Position numbers and translations under genes: made by a program. This document shows, piece after piece, positions 16,082-24,874 of a stretch of 64,000 nt of DNA. The stretch is from positions 124,001 through 188,000 of the forward strand of contig NZ_JBBGZW010000002.1 of the NCBI RefSeq assembly GCF_037479095.1, given 5' to 3'. The notes under the pieces are model-generated. The model was not told the DNA's origin. It saw only the letters and a program-made list of their open reading frames with translations, and searched no databases. Position 1 is the stretch's first letter; each line of letters starts with the position of its first letter. Origin of the DNA: Pantoea nemavictus (lineage in GTDB: Bacteria; Pseudomonadota; Gammaproteobacteria; Enterobacterales; Enterobacteriaceae).

Positions 16082-17005
16082 ATGAAACTAATCAAAGTGG
16101 TATTAATAATCTGTGGTCTGCTTAGCGGGTTCACCGTCCAGGCGAAAACCTATATGGTCGGCGTCGCCCTCGCTAACCTCGATCTGAACTTTGTTTCCAT
16201 CTTACGTAGTCAGATGGAAAAACAGTTAAAAGAGAAAGGTCTGAAGAGCCAGTTCGCCGATGCCAAAGGGGATGTTTCGCTACAGATTCAGCAGGTGGAT
16301 GATTTTATCAATCAGGGAGCTGACGCGATTATTATCAACCCGGTAGATACTCAGGGCGTGATGCCGGTGATTGCCGCTGCAAAAAAAGCCAACATCCCGC
16401 TAATTTTCGTTAACCGCAAACCCGAAGTGAAGTTGAGTGGCAAGATGGCCTACGTGGGGTCTGACTCTGCATTAAGCGGCAAGATGGAGATCGAAGCGCT
16501 GGCAAAACGTCTGGACAATAAAGGCAATATCGCGATTTTGATGGGCGCCCTCTCCACGGAGGAAGCGCGCCAGCGCACCAAAGCCGTTGAAGATTACGTG
16601 AAAGATCATCCTGGCCTGAAAGTGATCCAGAAGCAGAGCGCCAACTGGCAGCGTAACGAAGCAGTGGATAAAACCCTTTCGTGGCTGCAGGATGGCAATG
16701 ACATCAATGCCATTATCGCTAACAACGATGAAATGGCGATTGGCGCGATCATGGCGCTGGATCAGCTGAAGAAAAGCAATGTGCTGGTGGCCGGTATCGA
16801 CGGCACGCCGGATGGTTTGCAGTTCATCAAAAACGGCAAAATGGCCGTAACCATTTTCCAGGATGCAAAAGGTCAGGCAACTGGCGCAGTCGATGTGGCC
16901 AACAATATGCTTAATGGTAGGCAAACTGAAGCCTACAACTGGGTGCCTTATCAAACGGTTACGTTGGAGAACTATCAGGAATTCACCAGTCAAAATCAGA
17001 AGTAA
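16082..17005 (+). CDS. Sugar-binding periplasmic protein (RbsB-like), orphan
   Basis: A 307-residue type I periplasmic binding protein of the ribose/galactose group. It has a signal peptide (about residues 1-21, ending in FTVQA) and two lobes with typical segments (VGVALANLDLNFVSILRSQME; QGADAIIINPVDT; AIIANNDEMAIGA; VAGIDGTPDG). No permease or ATPase gene is adjacent, so it must either use a transporter encoded elsewhere or act in sensing or chemotaxis. Two LacI-type operators lie upstream. Confidence 0.85.
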   Translation: MKLIKVVLIICGLLSGFTVQAKTYMVGVALANLDLNFVSILRSQMEKQLKEKGLKSQFADAKGDVSLQIQQVDDFINQGADAIIINPVDTQGVMPVIAAAKKANIPLIFVNRKPEVKLSGKMAYVGSDSALSGKMEIEALAKRLDNKGNIAILMGALSTEEARQRTKAVEDYVKDHPGLKVIQKQSANWQRNEAVDKTLSWLQDGNDINAIIANNDEMAIGAIMALDQLKKSNVLVAGIDGTPDGLQFIKNGKMAVTIFQDAKGQATGAVDVANNMLNGRQTEAYNWVPYQTVTLENYQEFTSQNQK

Positions 17006-17169
17006 GATCGGGTGTTTTCAGTGGTGCTAGCGTTACGTCGGTGGCCTGCAATGACCAGCCTGCACTGAACCGGCAGATTTCGGATGCCTAAAACGCAACG
17101 CTGAGTACGAATTTTGTTGCTTCCATTGCACTGCCAACCCGCTATGTTGGGGAAAAAATGGAGGTAAAC

Positions 17170-17994
17170 ATGCATAAACCGTCTTCGCCCTGGTGGTGGG
17201 ATCTCTCTACGCGGGAATTCAGTGAGCTGGATATGGCGAATATCGTCGCCGTCCTGCCGATTGGTGCCGTTGAACAACATGGTCCGCATCTGCCGGTGCG
17301 CGTGGATGCGGCCATCAACGCTGGGATTATTCAGCGCGCCGTCGAACTGCTGCCTGACGATCTGCCACTGCTGGTGATGCCCGCCTTGCCGATCGGTAAA
17401 TCGGACGAACATCTCGCCTATCCCGGCACCCTTTCCCTGCCTTATGACGTGTTAGGCAAAGTCTGGTTTGAAGTGGCGAAGAGCGCCTGGCGCGCCGGGA
17501 TACGCAAGCTGATTTTCTGGAATTCGCACGGCGGACAGCCGCAGCTGATGGAAATCGTCTGTCGCCAATTGCGCATTGAACTCGGTATGTTTGCCGTCAG
17601 CGCCAGCTGGTTCCGCACCATTGATGCTTCTGACCTGTATAGCGCGCATGAACTCAATCACGGCATTCACGGCGGAGAGTCCGAGACCAGCATGATGCTG
17701 CATCTCCATCCAGAATTGGTGCAGATGCAGTATGCGGATGATTTTGTCTCTACGTCGGTGGCGCTCGAAGCCAGCGGCGGTATTTTGACGCCCGAAGGCG
17801 GCATTGGCTTTGGCTGGATGGCACAGGACCTGCATTTTTCGGGCACCACGGGTAATGCTGCGGCCGCCGATGCCGAACGCGGTGCTATCGCCACCGATCG
17901 CGCCGCGCACGCCCTGCTGAAACTGGCGCGCGAGGTGCACAGTTTCGACCTCGATTTTCTTACTGAGCGAACCGCATACAAAGACGCGCGATAA
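17170..17994 (+). CDS. Creatininase family amidohydrolase
   Basis: A 274-residue protein of the creatininase fold, which uses a dinuclear metal centre to hydrolyse cyclic amides (creatinine) or formamides. Motifs are VEQHGPHLP (metal Glu and His), the Asp in VRVDAAIN, WNSHGGQ (metal His) and HGGESETSMM (metal Glu). The start at 17170 is chosen because GGAGG sits 5 nt upstream; the in-frame ATG at 17158 overlaps that site. The stop codon lies in the apex of a palindromic repeat. Together with the deaminase and hydrolase genes further right it suggests a nitrogen-ring degradation function. Confidence 0.85.
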   Translation: MHKPSSPWWWDLSTREFSELDMANIVAVLPIGAVEQHGPHLPVRVDAAINAGIIQRAVELLPDDLPLLVMPALPIGKSDEHLAYPGTLSLPYDVLGKVWFEVAKSAWRAGIRKLIFWNSHGGQPQLMEIVCRQLRIELGMFAVSASWFRTIDASDLYSAHELNHGIHGGESETSMMLHLHPELVQMQYADDFVSTSVALEASGGILTPEGGIGFGWMAQDLHFSGTTGNAAAADAERGAIATDRAAHALLKLAREVHSFDLDFLTERTAYKDAR

Positions 17995-18007
17995 ATCGCG
18001 CCGCTAC
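17985..18007 (-). repeat. GTAG-tagged palindromic repeat, left half of a pair
   Basis: Read on the minus strand it is GTAG followed by a palindrome: GCGCGAT at 17986-17992, AA, ATCGCGC at 17995-18001. It contains the creatininase stop codon in its apex. It is inverted relative to the copy at 18025, giving 10-bp outer arms (17998-18007 with 18025-18034). The gap between convergent genes and the paired layout suit a bidirectional terminator or REP/BIME-like element. Confidence 0.6.
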
Positions 18008-18024
18008 AAATACCGGCACATTCC

Positions 18025-18047
18025 GTAGCGGCGCAATTCATTGCGCG
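18025..18047 (+). repeat. GTAG-tagged palindromic repeat, right half of a pair
   Basis: GTAG at 18025-18028 is followed by GCGCAAT (18031-18037), TC and ATTGCGC (18040-18046). It ends 6 bp before the LysR gene end. It is the mirror partner of the repeat at 17985. Confidence 0.6.
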
Positions 18048-18052
18048 TCTTG

Positions 18053-18952
18053 TTAGCGCAATTCTGACATCATGCCTTTAATGGTTTCGGCGAATACGCT
18101 GCCAATCGCGCTGGTGCCGCGATCGTGGCCGATCAGCATCAGCGTTTGCGTGTGCTGCGCCAGTTCGCGCACCGGGATATAGATCAGTCGGCCACTGCGC
18201 TGGTCGGATTCGATATCGATCGGCGTCAAAAATGTCAGCGTTTGATCCATCATCGCCGACTGGCGCATCACCTCGATCGAGTTAGTTTCGATAACCGCCT
18301 GCAGAGTGATCGAGGCGCGTGCAAACACTTCGTTCAGATACGGGCGGATCACCATCGATTTATCAGCAATCACCACCGGATAAGGCAGGCAATCACTCAG
18401 GCGCAAGCTGGATTTGTCCGCCAGCGGATGCCCTGCTCCTACTACCGCGCCCAATCGCACCGGCACGCTGGCAATATTGCGGTGCACCGACTGCAAATCG
18501 AAATCAAAACCAATCCCCAGATCTGCCTCGCCGCTGGCCACCGCGTTGGTAATATTTTCGCCGGTGGTGAGCTGTTGCAGTAGCAGTTTTACCCGCGGAT
18601 TAGCGCGCCGAAATTCGGATGCGACGCGCGGGATTAGGTTCGCCGCCAATCCGCTCATCATCGCCACCGTCACTTCGCCGCGCCGTAGCCCTTTCAGCTC
18701 CTCGATCTTCATCTGCGCGATTTCAATCTCTTTAAAGCTCTGCCGCACGTGATGAATCAAGGCTTCACCGGCGGCGGTGAGGATCATTTTACGCGGTAGA
18801 CGTTGAAACAGCGGCGTGCCTAACTCCTCCTCCAGCGCAATCAACTGACGGTTAATCGCCGAGGCGGAGATGTGTAAACGCTCGGCGGCTTTACGAATTG
18901 AGCCGCTGCGCGCCACCTGATCGATATAAACAAACAAACGGTGCTGAAGCAT
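18053..18952 (-). CDS. LysR family transcriptional regulator
   Basis: A 299-residue LysR-type regulator. The winged HTH spans residues 1-60 (SGSIRKAAERLHISASAINRQLIALEEELG) and the periplasmic-binding-like effector domain about 90-295. It is transcribed divergently from the BMP-type transporter operon, 106 bp away, the usual layout for a LysR activator of the neighbouring catabolic genes. A 25-bp inverted repeat at 18971-18995 is the best candidate site. Effector unknown. Confidence 0.88.
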   Translation of the reverse strand: MLQHRLFVYIDQVARSGSIRKAAERLHISASAINRQLIALEEELGTPLFQRLPRKMILTAAGEALIHHVRQSFKEIEIAQMKIEELKGLRRGEVTVAMMSGLAANLIPRVASEFRRANPRVKLLLQQLTTGENITNAVASGEADLGIGFDFDLQSVHRNIASVPVRLGAVVGAGHPLADKSSLRLSDCLPYPVVIADKSMVIRPYLNEVFARASITLQAVIETNSIEVMRQSAMMDQTLTFLTPIDIESDQRSGRLIYIPVRELAQHTQTLMLIGHDRGTSAIGSVFAETIKGMMSELR

Positions 18953-18970
18953 GTTTCATCCTGCGTTGCC

Positions 18971-18995
18971 TTTTAGGCATCGGTAAGTGCTAAAA
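18971..18995. promoter_or_regulatory. Candidate LysR binding site
   Basis: TTTTAGGCA (18971-18979) mirrors TGCTAAAA (18988-18995) with one extra base, giving the T-N11-A-type layout used by LysR proteins. It lies 19 bp upstream of the lysR start and 64 bp upstream of the divergent binding-protein gene, a position expected for both autorepression and activation. Confidence 0.45.
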
Positions 18996-19058
18996 ATGAT
19001 GCTTTTAAGATAATGCTCTTCCGGTGATTAATACATCAAAACCACACCAGGAGAACAC

Positions 19059-20069
19059 ATGATGGCAGACGTATCCCGCAGAAAGTTTGCGAAGTTAGTG
19101 GCTGGCGCGCTGTTGTTACCCGCGCTGGCACCGATGTTGTCGCGCAAGGCGCTGGCGGCGAATAACAGCATAAAAATCGCCCTGCTGTTGCCCGGTTCGG
19201 TCGCTGATGGCGGCTGGAGTTCGCTGGCCTATGCGGGATTGCAAAGCCTGCAAAAAGCCGGTTTTAGCGTGGCGCACAGCGAAAGCGTCTCGCAGGCGCA
19301 GATGGACCAGACTATTCGCGGCTACGCCGACGATGGTTACACGCTTATCATCGGTCACAGCTTTGAATATGGTTCGGCATTCGCCGAAATCGCGCCGGAA
19401 TATCCCGATACCTACTTCTTCGCGTCAACCTTCAAGCCAGGGGAAAAATCACCGGGCAACGTTGAGTACGTGAACCTCGCCTACCTGCAAGGCGCTTATG
19501 CCGCCGGCGCGCTGGCTGCGCTGATCTCAGACAAAGGAAAAGCGGTAGGATTTGTCGGCGGCGGCGATAACCCGACCCAGCAAGCGATGATGCGCGCCTT
19601 TATCCAGGCTGCAGAGAAAACCCGTCCGGGCATTAAAGGCATGGGCGTGGTGACTGGCGATTACGATAATGCGGCCAAAGGACGCGAAGCGGCGACCACC
19701 ATGATTGGCAACGGTGCCGATGTGATTTGGCACGCCGCCGACGTAACCGGCCTCGGCGCGATGCAAGGCGCAGCGGCGGCGAAAGTGAAAGCCATCGGCT
19801 GTTATGTCGATCAACGCGACGTCGCGCCCGACTACGTGGCCTGCAGTTTCCGCCAGAACCTCGACTGGATGGTGGAACAGGTTGGCGAATCCGTGGCAAA
19901 CAAAACCTTTAAAGGCGGCGACGAATGGCATCCCACCGTCGCTAAAGCCTGGTCAGTGGTCAACGGCAGCGAGCATTACAATGCCAAACTGGTGAGTGCC
20001 AGCGCCTGGGATAAATTCCAGCAGATTTGGCAGCAGTTGGACAGCGGCGCGCTGAAGCCAACGGTTTGA
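19059..20069 (+). CDS. BMP family ABC transporter substrate-binding protein
   Basis: A 336-residue basic-membrane-protein (Bmp/PnrA/Med) family binding protein, a group that mostly binds nucleosides and purines. It carries a twin-arginine signal (SRRKFAKLV) with cleavage after KALA at about residue 34, so it is exported folded; there is no lipobox. Typical segments are VADGGWSSLAYAGLQ, GYTLIIGHSFEYG and GFVGGGDNP. GGAGA precedes the ATG. It is the first gene of a transporter and enzyme operon divergent from the LysR gene. Confidence 0.88.
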   Translation: MMADVSRRKFAKLVAGALLLPALAPMLSRKALAANNSIKIALLLPGSVADGGWSSLAYAGLQSLQKAGFSVAHSESVSQAQMDQTIRGYADDGYTLIIGHSFEYGSAFAEIAPEYPDTYFFASTFKPGEKSPGNVEYVNLAYLQGAYAAGALAALISDKGKAVGFVGGGDNPTQQAMMRAFIQAAEKTRPGIKGMGVVTGDYDNAAKGREAATTMIGNGADVIWHAADVTGLGAMQGAAAAKVKAIGCYVDQRDVAPDYVACSFRQNLDWMVEQVGESVANKTFKGGDEWHPTVAKAWSVVNGSEHYNAKLVSASAWDKFQQIWQQLDSGALKPTV

Positions 20070-20085
20070 TAAGCGGGATCGACTC

Positions 20086-21639
20086 ATGACAGCAACGGCA
20101 AACATCCGCGTCGCGCTTAACAACATCACCAAACGCTTCGCACGTGTGGTGGCTAACGACGACGTCTCGCTCAGCATTAAAGCGGGTGAAATTCACGCGC
20201 TGCTGGGTGAAAACGGCGCTGGGAAAAGCACGCTGATGCAGATCCTTTACGGCCTGTATCAGGCCGATGAGGGCAGCATCGTGGTGGATGGCAAAGCGCA
20301 GCGTTTTCGCGACCCCAGCGATGCCATCGCCTGCGGTATTGGGATGGTGCATCAGGAATTTATGCTGGTACAGCCGATGAGCGTGGTGGAGAACGTGGTG
20401 CTGGGGCTGAAAGAGAGCGCCAGCGGCGTGCTCAACCTGCATGCAGCGGCGGCACGCTTGCAGGCGCTGTCGGACAAGCACGGGCTGGCGATTGATCCCT
20501 GGGCCAAAGTGCAGCATCTGCCTATTGGCGTGCAGCAGCGCGTGGAGATCCTCAAACTGCTGTATCGCGATGCGCAGGTGCTGATTCTCGACGAACCCAC
20601 TGCGGTGCTCACGCCGCAAGAGAAAGCCGGGCTGTTCGCGACCCTGAAATCGCTGTGCGCCGAAGGCCGTTCGGTGGTGATCGTCACGCACAAACTGTAT
20701 GAAATCATGGCTATCGCCGATCACGTTTCGGTGATGCGCGGCGGAAAAATGGTGGATTCGGTCGATATTAAAGAGACCTCTGAACGCGATCTGGCACGCC
20801 GCATGGTGGGCCGCGATGTGGTGCTGCGCATGGAAAAAACGCCGTGTCAACCGGGTAAAACCGTGCTGCAGGTTGATAGCATCGCGGTGCGCGACGCCAG
20901 CGGACAGCAAAAAATCTGGCGCGTTTCGCTGAACGTGGCCGCTGGAGAAATCCTTGGCATTGCCGGCGTAGAAGGCAACGGGCAATCAGAGTTGGCGGAA
21001 GCGTTGCTCAATTTGCGCGAGCTGGAGGCTGGTCGCATTCTGCTTAACGGCGAAGATATCAGCGACGATTCACCCGCCACGCGGCGTCGTAAAGGCATCA
21101 GTTTTATTCCGGCCGATCGGCGCGGCGTGGGTTCGGTGACCGATCTTTCGATTACCGACAACGCCCTGCTCGGCCGCCAACGCAGCTTTACCCGCGCGGG
21201 CGGCTGGCTGCTCGACCGCCAGCGTATTAGCCAACATGCGCGCGATATCATCGCCCGATTTGCGGTGCGCACGCCGGATGCCGATTTTGAAGCGGGCAAG
21301 CTCTCCGGCGGCAATTTGCAGAAACTGATTCTGGGCCGTGAAGTCGCCAGCGATCCCTGCTTGCTGATTGTGGAGCAACCGACGCGCGGGCTGGATGTCG
21401 GCGCGATTGAGAGCGTGTGGCAAGGTTTGCTGGCCGCGCGCGATCGTGGCTGCGCCATTTTGATGATCTCCGCCGAGCTGGAGGAGATTATTAATCTCTC
21501 CGATCGCATTGCGGTGATGTACAGCGGTCAGATTGCCGGTGAGCTGGATGCCACCGCCGCCACGCCGGAACGCCTCGGCGAACTGATGGCCGGGGCGCAT
21601 CTGAAAAAAAGCGGAGGCAAACATGAAGAAGCTGCTTGA
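20086..21639 (+). CDS. Nucleoside-type ABC transporter ATPase (double NBD)
   Basis: A 517-residue fusion of two nucleotide-binding domains, as in RbsA/YufO. The first has Walker A GENGAGKST and Walker B LILDEPTAVL with an altered signature (LPIGVQQRVEILK). The second has a degenerate Walker A (GVEGNGQSE) but a good signature (LSGGNLQKLILGRE) and LLIVEQPTRGLD. This asymmetry is normal for the family. Its end overlaps the next gene by 17 bp. It energises the permeases at 21623 and 22735. Confidence 0.9.
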   Translation: MTATANIRVALNNITKRFARVVANDDVSLSIKAGEIHALLGENGAGKSTLMQILYGLYQADEGSIVVDGKAQRFRDPSDAIACGIGMVHQEFMLVQPMSVVENVVLGLKESASGVLNLHAAAARLQALSDKHGLAIDPWAKVQHLPIGVQQRVEILKLLYRDAQVLILDEPTAVLTPQEKAGLFATLKSLCAEGRSVVIVTHKLYEIMAIADHVSVMRGGKMVDSVDIKETSERDLARRMVGRDVVLRMEKTPCQPGKTVLQVDSIAVRDASGQQKIWRVSLNVAAGEILGIAGVEGNGQSELAEALLNLRELEAGRILLNGEDISDDSPATRRRKGISFIPADRRGVGSVTDLSITDNALLGRQRSFTRAGGWLLDRQRISQHARDIIARFAVRTPDADFEAGKLSGGNLQKLILGREVASDPCLLIVEQPTRGLDVGAIESVWQGLLAARDRGCAILMISAELEEIINLSDRIAVMYSGQIAGELDATAATPERLGELMAGAHLKKSGGKHEEAA

Positions 21640-22738
21640 ACGGCGTCTGGCCCCGGCGGAATCCACCGGTGCACTGGTGCTGACCAGTTCTTGCGGCATC
21701 ATTGCCGCGTTCATTATTGCTGGGTTGCTGTTTATTCCGTTTGGTGGCAATCCGCTCTCAGCCTACGGCTTCCTGTTTGACGCCGCTTTTGGTTCGCTAC
21801 GCAGTTTCGGGCTGAGCCTGGTGCAGTCGACGCCTTTGATGCTGATCGCGCTGGCCACCATTGTGGTGTGGCGCGCCGGACTCGGCTACATCGGCTTTGA
21901 AGGCTGTTTTCTGTTAGGTGCCGCCGCCGCCAGCTGGATTGCGCTCTCCGGCACGCCGCAAGGTTTCCCGTGGGCAATTCCTGCGCCGCTCTACTGGCCG
22001 ATGGTGCTAATCGCTGCCTTTCTCGCTGGGGCGATTTGGGCTGGCTGGGTCGGTGCATTGCGCGTTCGCTTCGGCGGCAACGATGTGCTGATTTCGCTGA
22101 TGGCCAACTATGTCGCGCTGTTCATCGTGCAATATCTGGTCTCCGGCCCGATGCGTGCGCCGGGCGATTTGCCGCAGACACCGCGATTACCGGTCGATAG
22201 CTGGCTGCCCTTTGTGATGACCGGTATGCGCGCACATTGGGGCATCGCCATCGCGCTGGTCGCCACCGTGTTTGTCTTCTGGCTCATGCGCACTACGCCT
22301 GCCGGTTTCGAAATAAAAATCGCCGGTCTTAATCCGCGCGCGGCGCGCTACAGCGGCGTTGATGTCAATCGTCGCCAAATGAGCGCGGTATTGCTCGGCG
22401 GTGGCCTGGCGGCGCTGGCAGGATTGTGCGCGGTATTAGGCGTGCAGCATCGCCTGATGGAAGGCATCTCCGGCGGCGTGGGGTTTATCGGCGTGGTGGT
22501 GGCGTTACTGGCACGTCTCAACCCGATGCTGGTGATCCCGACCGCCATACTTTACGGCGGACTGGAAGTGGGCGGTAGCGCGATGCAGCGCCAAACCGGA
22601 TTGCCGACGTCGGTGGTGCTGATTTTGGAAAGTTTGGTGGTACTGCTGATTCTGGCGGGCGATCTGCTGCGTTATTACCGCATCAATCTGCCCGGCAAGG
22701 GTAAAACCCGCAGCCAATTGGCGGAGGAGCAATCATGA
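21623..22738 (+). CDS. Nucleoside-type ABC permease 1
   Basis: A 371-residue BPD_transp_2 family permease with about nine or ten hydrophobic segments and the family segment LISLMANYVALFIVQYLV. GGAGG lies just upstream of its ATG inside the ATPase gene, and its stop overlaps the start of the second permease (ATGA). It pairs with the protein at 22735 to form the membrane channel. Confidence 0.88.
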   Translation: MKKLLERRLAPAESTGALVLTSSCGIIAAFIIAGLLFIPFGGNPLSAYGFLFDAAFGSLRSFGLSLVQSTPLMLIALATIVVWRAGLGYIGFEGCFLLGAAAASWIALSGTPQGFPWAIPAPLYWPMVLIAAFLAGAIWAGWVGALRVRFGGNDVLISLMANYVALFIVQYLVSGPMRAPGDLPQTPRLPVDSWLPFVMTGMRAHWGIAIALVATVFVFWLMRTTPAGFEIKIAGLNPRAARYSGVDVNRRQMSAVLLGGGLAALAGLCAVLGVQHRLMEGISGGVGFIGVVVALLARLNPMLVIPTAILYGGLEVGGSAMQRQTGLPTSVVLILESLVVLLILAGDLLRYYRINLPGKGKTRSQLAEEQS

Positions 22739-23673
22739 GTCTGTGGATGAACCTGGATACCGCCTTTTTCGTCAGCTGGCTGGCGGCGGCGGTGCGTTTG
22801 GCCGGTCCGGTTTTATTGGCGGCGCTGGGCGAGATTTACGCCGAACGCTCTGGCGTTCTCAATATTGGCATTGAAGGTACCATTCTGCTTGGCGCGCTCT
22901 CCAGCTATATGATGGCGGTTGCAAGCGGCTCGACCGCTCTGGGATTTATCGCCGGTGGCGTCGGAGGGTTGCTGGTTGGCTGCGTGCTGGCCGCGCTCTA
23001 TTTACGCGCCCATGCCAGCCAGATTGTGGTTGGCATCGTGTTCAATATTCTCGCTGCTGGACTCGCCACCTGGATTTACGCGCTGGTGATGGGCAATGAA
23101 TCCTCTCCGACCATTCCCATGCTGGAACCCTGGCATGTGCCGCTGCTCTCTTCGCTGCCGTTTATCGGGCCGATTCTGTTCCAGCAGCCACTGCCGCTCT
23201 ATCTCACCTTGCTGCTGGCGGTGCTGGCGCACGTTGGCTTGTTTCACACCCGCTTTGGCTTGTCGTTGCGCGCCGTCGGCGAAAATCCCCGCGCGGCGCA
23301 TGCTGCTGGCCTTAACGTCTTAAAGATCCGCACCTGGGGCGTGCTGTTCTCCTGCGTGGGTGCGGGTTTAGCCGGCAGCTATCTGGTTACCGCGCAGATC
23401 GGTCTGTTCCGCGACAACATCGTCAGCGGGCAAGGCTTTATCGCGCTGGCGATTGTGATCTTTGGTCGCTGGAGCCCGCTTAAAGCGCTGATCGCTGCCT
23501 TTATTTTTGGTGCCGCAGATGCCTTACAACTGTCGCTGCAGCTGTTTGAAAACACGCTGCCGCCGCAGGTACTGCTGGCCCTGCCATATCTGCTCACCAT
23601 TCTGGCGATGTCCGGCGTGGTGGGACGCACATTGCAACCCGGCGCGTTAACGCAGCCTTATCGAAAGGAATAA
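22735..23673 (+). CDS. Nucleoside-type ABC permease 2
   Basis: A 312-residue BPD_transp_2 permease. The N-terminal region reads AALGEIYAERSGVLNIGIEG, a hallmark of nucleoside/BMP-system permeases. It is followed by membrane segments and a C-terminal FIALAIVIFGRW segment. It is translationally coupled to the first permease through ATGA, with GGAGGAG upstream. Confidence 0.9.
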   Translation: MSLWMNLDTAFFVSWLAAAVRLAGPVLLAALGEIYAERSGVLNIGIEGTILLGALSSYMMAVASGSTALGFIAGGVGGLLVGCVLAALYLRAHASQIVVGIVFNILAAGLATWIYALVMGNESSPTIPMLEPWHVPLLSSLPFIGPILFQQPLPLYLTLLLAVLAHVGLFHTRFGLSLRAVGENPRAAHAAGLNVLKIRTWGVLFSCVGAGLAGSYLVTAQIGLFRDNIVSGQGFIALAIVIFGRWSPLKALIAAFIFGAADALQLSLQLFENTLPPQVLLALPYLLTILAMSGVVGRTLQPGALTQPYRKE

Positions 23674-23676
23674 CTT

Positions 23677-24099
23677 ATGAAATCGTTTCGTTTCAACAAT
23701 CTTGCCGATGTTAAGGCGTTTCGTATCACTCCGGATAGCAGCAACTACTTCGCCATCCTGTTCGACAAACCGTTAGACGGCATTGAAAACATCTTCGTGG
23801 TAGAGATCTTCAACGTTGGCGGCGCGACGCCGCCGAATGAACACGCCAGCGCGCACGAATTTTTCTATGTGCTGCATGGCGAAGGTATCGCGCGCTGCAA
23901 CGATGCGGAACTGGCGATCAAAAAAGGCGATTCGTTGCTGCTGCATCCGGGCAACGACCACGCCATCCGCAATACCGGTGATAGCAAGCTGTATACGCTG
24001 ACGGTGATGACGCCGAATGAAGGCTTTTCGGAACTGATTCGTAGCGGTGACCCTGTCACGCTGGATGCAGAAGATCTGCGCATCTTAACGGGAGCCTGA
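23677..24099 (+). CDS. Small cupin-domain protein
   Basis: A 140-residue single-domain cupin. The two motifs are visible: PPNEHASAHEFFYVLHGEG (motif 1, with metal-binding His and Glu) and HPGNDHAIRNTG (motif 2). It is cytoplasmic, 3 bp after the permease gene, with AGGA upstream. In this context it could be a small isomerase, a dioxygenase-like enzyme or a sensor of the imported compound; sequence alone does not decide. Confidence 0.8.
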   Translation: MKSFRFNNLADVKAFRITPDSSNYFAILFDKPLDGIENIFVVEIFNVGGATPPNEHASAHEFFYVLHGEGIARCNDAELAIKKGDSLLLHPGNDHAIRNTGDSKLYTLTVMTPNEGFSELIRSGDPVTLDAEDLRILTGA

Positions 24100-24100
24100 T

Positions 24101-24874
24101 ATGCCGGAAAATGTTTTAGGCAGCAGTCGATATAATCAGTGGCGCGTCTCAGCGCAGGTGATCGACACGCGACGTCCGCATCCAGCATCGCGTGCGGTGC
24201 AGCTGACGACGCGCGATCGTGCGGTGATTTTTGACGTAACGCGCACCGCCATCATCGTGGTGGATATGCAGAACGACTTCTGTCATCCCGACGGCTGGCT
24301 TGGGCATATCGGCGTTGATGTCACGCCGGCGCGCGCGCCAATTGCGCCGCTGCAAAGCTTGCTGCCAACGTTGCGCGCCGCCGACGTGCCGGTGATTTGG
24401 CTCAACTGGGGCAATCGCCCCGATAAGCTCAATCTCAGCCCGGCGTTGCTGCATGTCTACAACCCGCACGGTGATGGCGTGGGTTTAGGCGATCCGCTGC
24501 CGGTTTCCGGCGCGCCAGTGCTGCAGGCGGGCAGTTGGGCGGCGGAGGTGATCGATGAGCTGACGCCATGTGCCGAGGACATTCGCGTCAATAAATACCG
24601 CATGTCCGGTTTTCAGGACAGCGAGCTGGACAGCATCCTGCGCAATCTCAACATCACCACCCTGCTGTTTGCGGGGGTAAATGTCGATCAGTGCGTGCTC
24701 TGCACCCTGCAGGATGCCAACTTCCGCGGTTACGATTGCCTGCTGCTGGAAGATTGCAGCGCCACCACCTCGCCCGACTATTGTCGCGACGCCACGCTGT
24801 ATAACGTGCAGCAGTGCTTTGGTTTTGTGGTGCAGGCGCGGGAACTACAACAGCAGCTGGAGCGTGACTCATGA
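24101..24874 (+). CDS. Isochorismatase-like cysteine hydrolase (RutB/biuret hydrolase type)
   Basis: A 257-residue cysteine hydrolase with the complete triad: Asp55 in VVDMQNDF, Lys165 in RVNKYRMSGF and Cys198 in GVNVDQCVLCT. The overall pattern (DMQND, GSW near residue 145, K.R.SGF, SILR) resembles RutB of pyrimidine degradation and the biuret/ureidoacrylate amidohydrolases, which cleave C-N bonds of ureido compounds. It is coupled by ATGA overlap to the deaminase gene at 24871, so it probably acts on a product after ring opening. Substrate is inferred. Confidence 0.82.
   Translation: MPENVLGSSRYNQWRVSAQVIDTRRPHPASRAVQLTTRDRAVIFDVTRTAIIVVDMQNDFCHPDGWLGHIGVDVTPARAPIAPLQSLLPTLRAADVPVIWLNWGNRPDKLNLSPALLHVYNPHGDGVGLGDPLPVSGAPVLQAGSWAAEVIDELTPCAEDIRVNKYRMSGFQDSELDSILRNLNITTLLFAGVNVDQCVLCTLQDANFRGYDCLLLEDCSATTSPDYCRDATLYNVQQCFGFVVQARELQQQLERDS

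Noticed and set aside
18125..18583. A 152-codon plus-strand frame opposite the LysR gene
   Set aside because: It is His/Arg/Gln-rich antisense translation without family features. The LysR frame is unambiguous.
19960..20985. A 341-codon minus-strand frame opposite the BMP-system ATPase
   Set aside because: Its composition (His, Arg, Gln, Phe) is typical of an antisense shadow, and it overlaps two certain genes completely.
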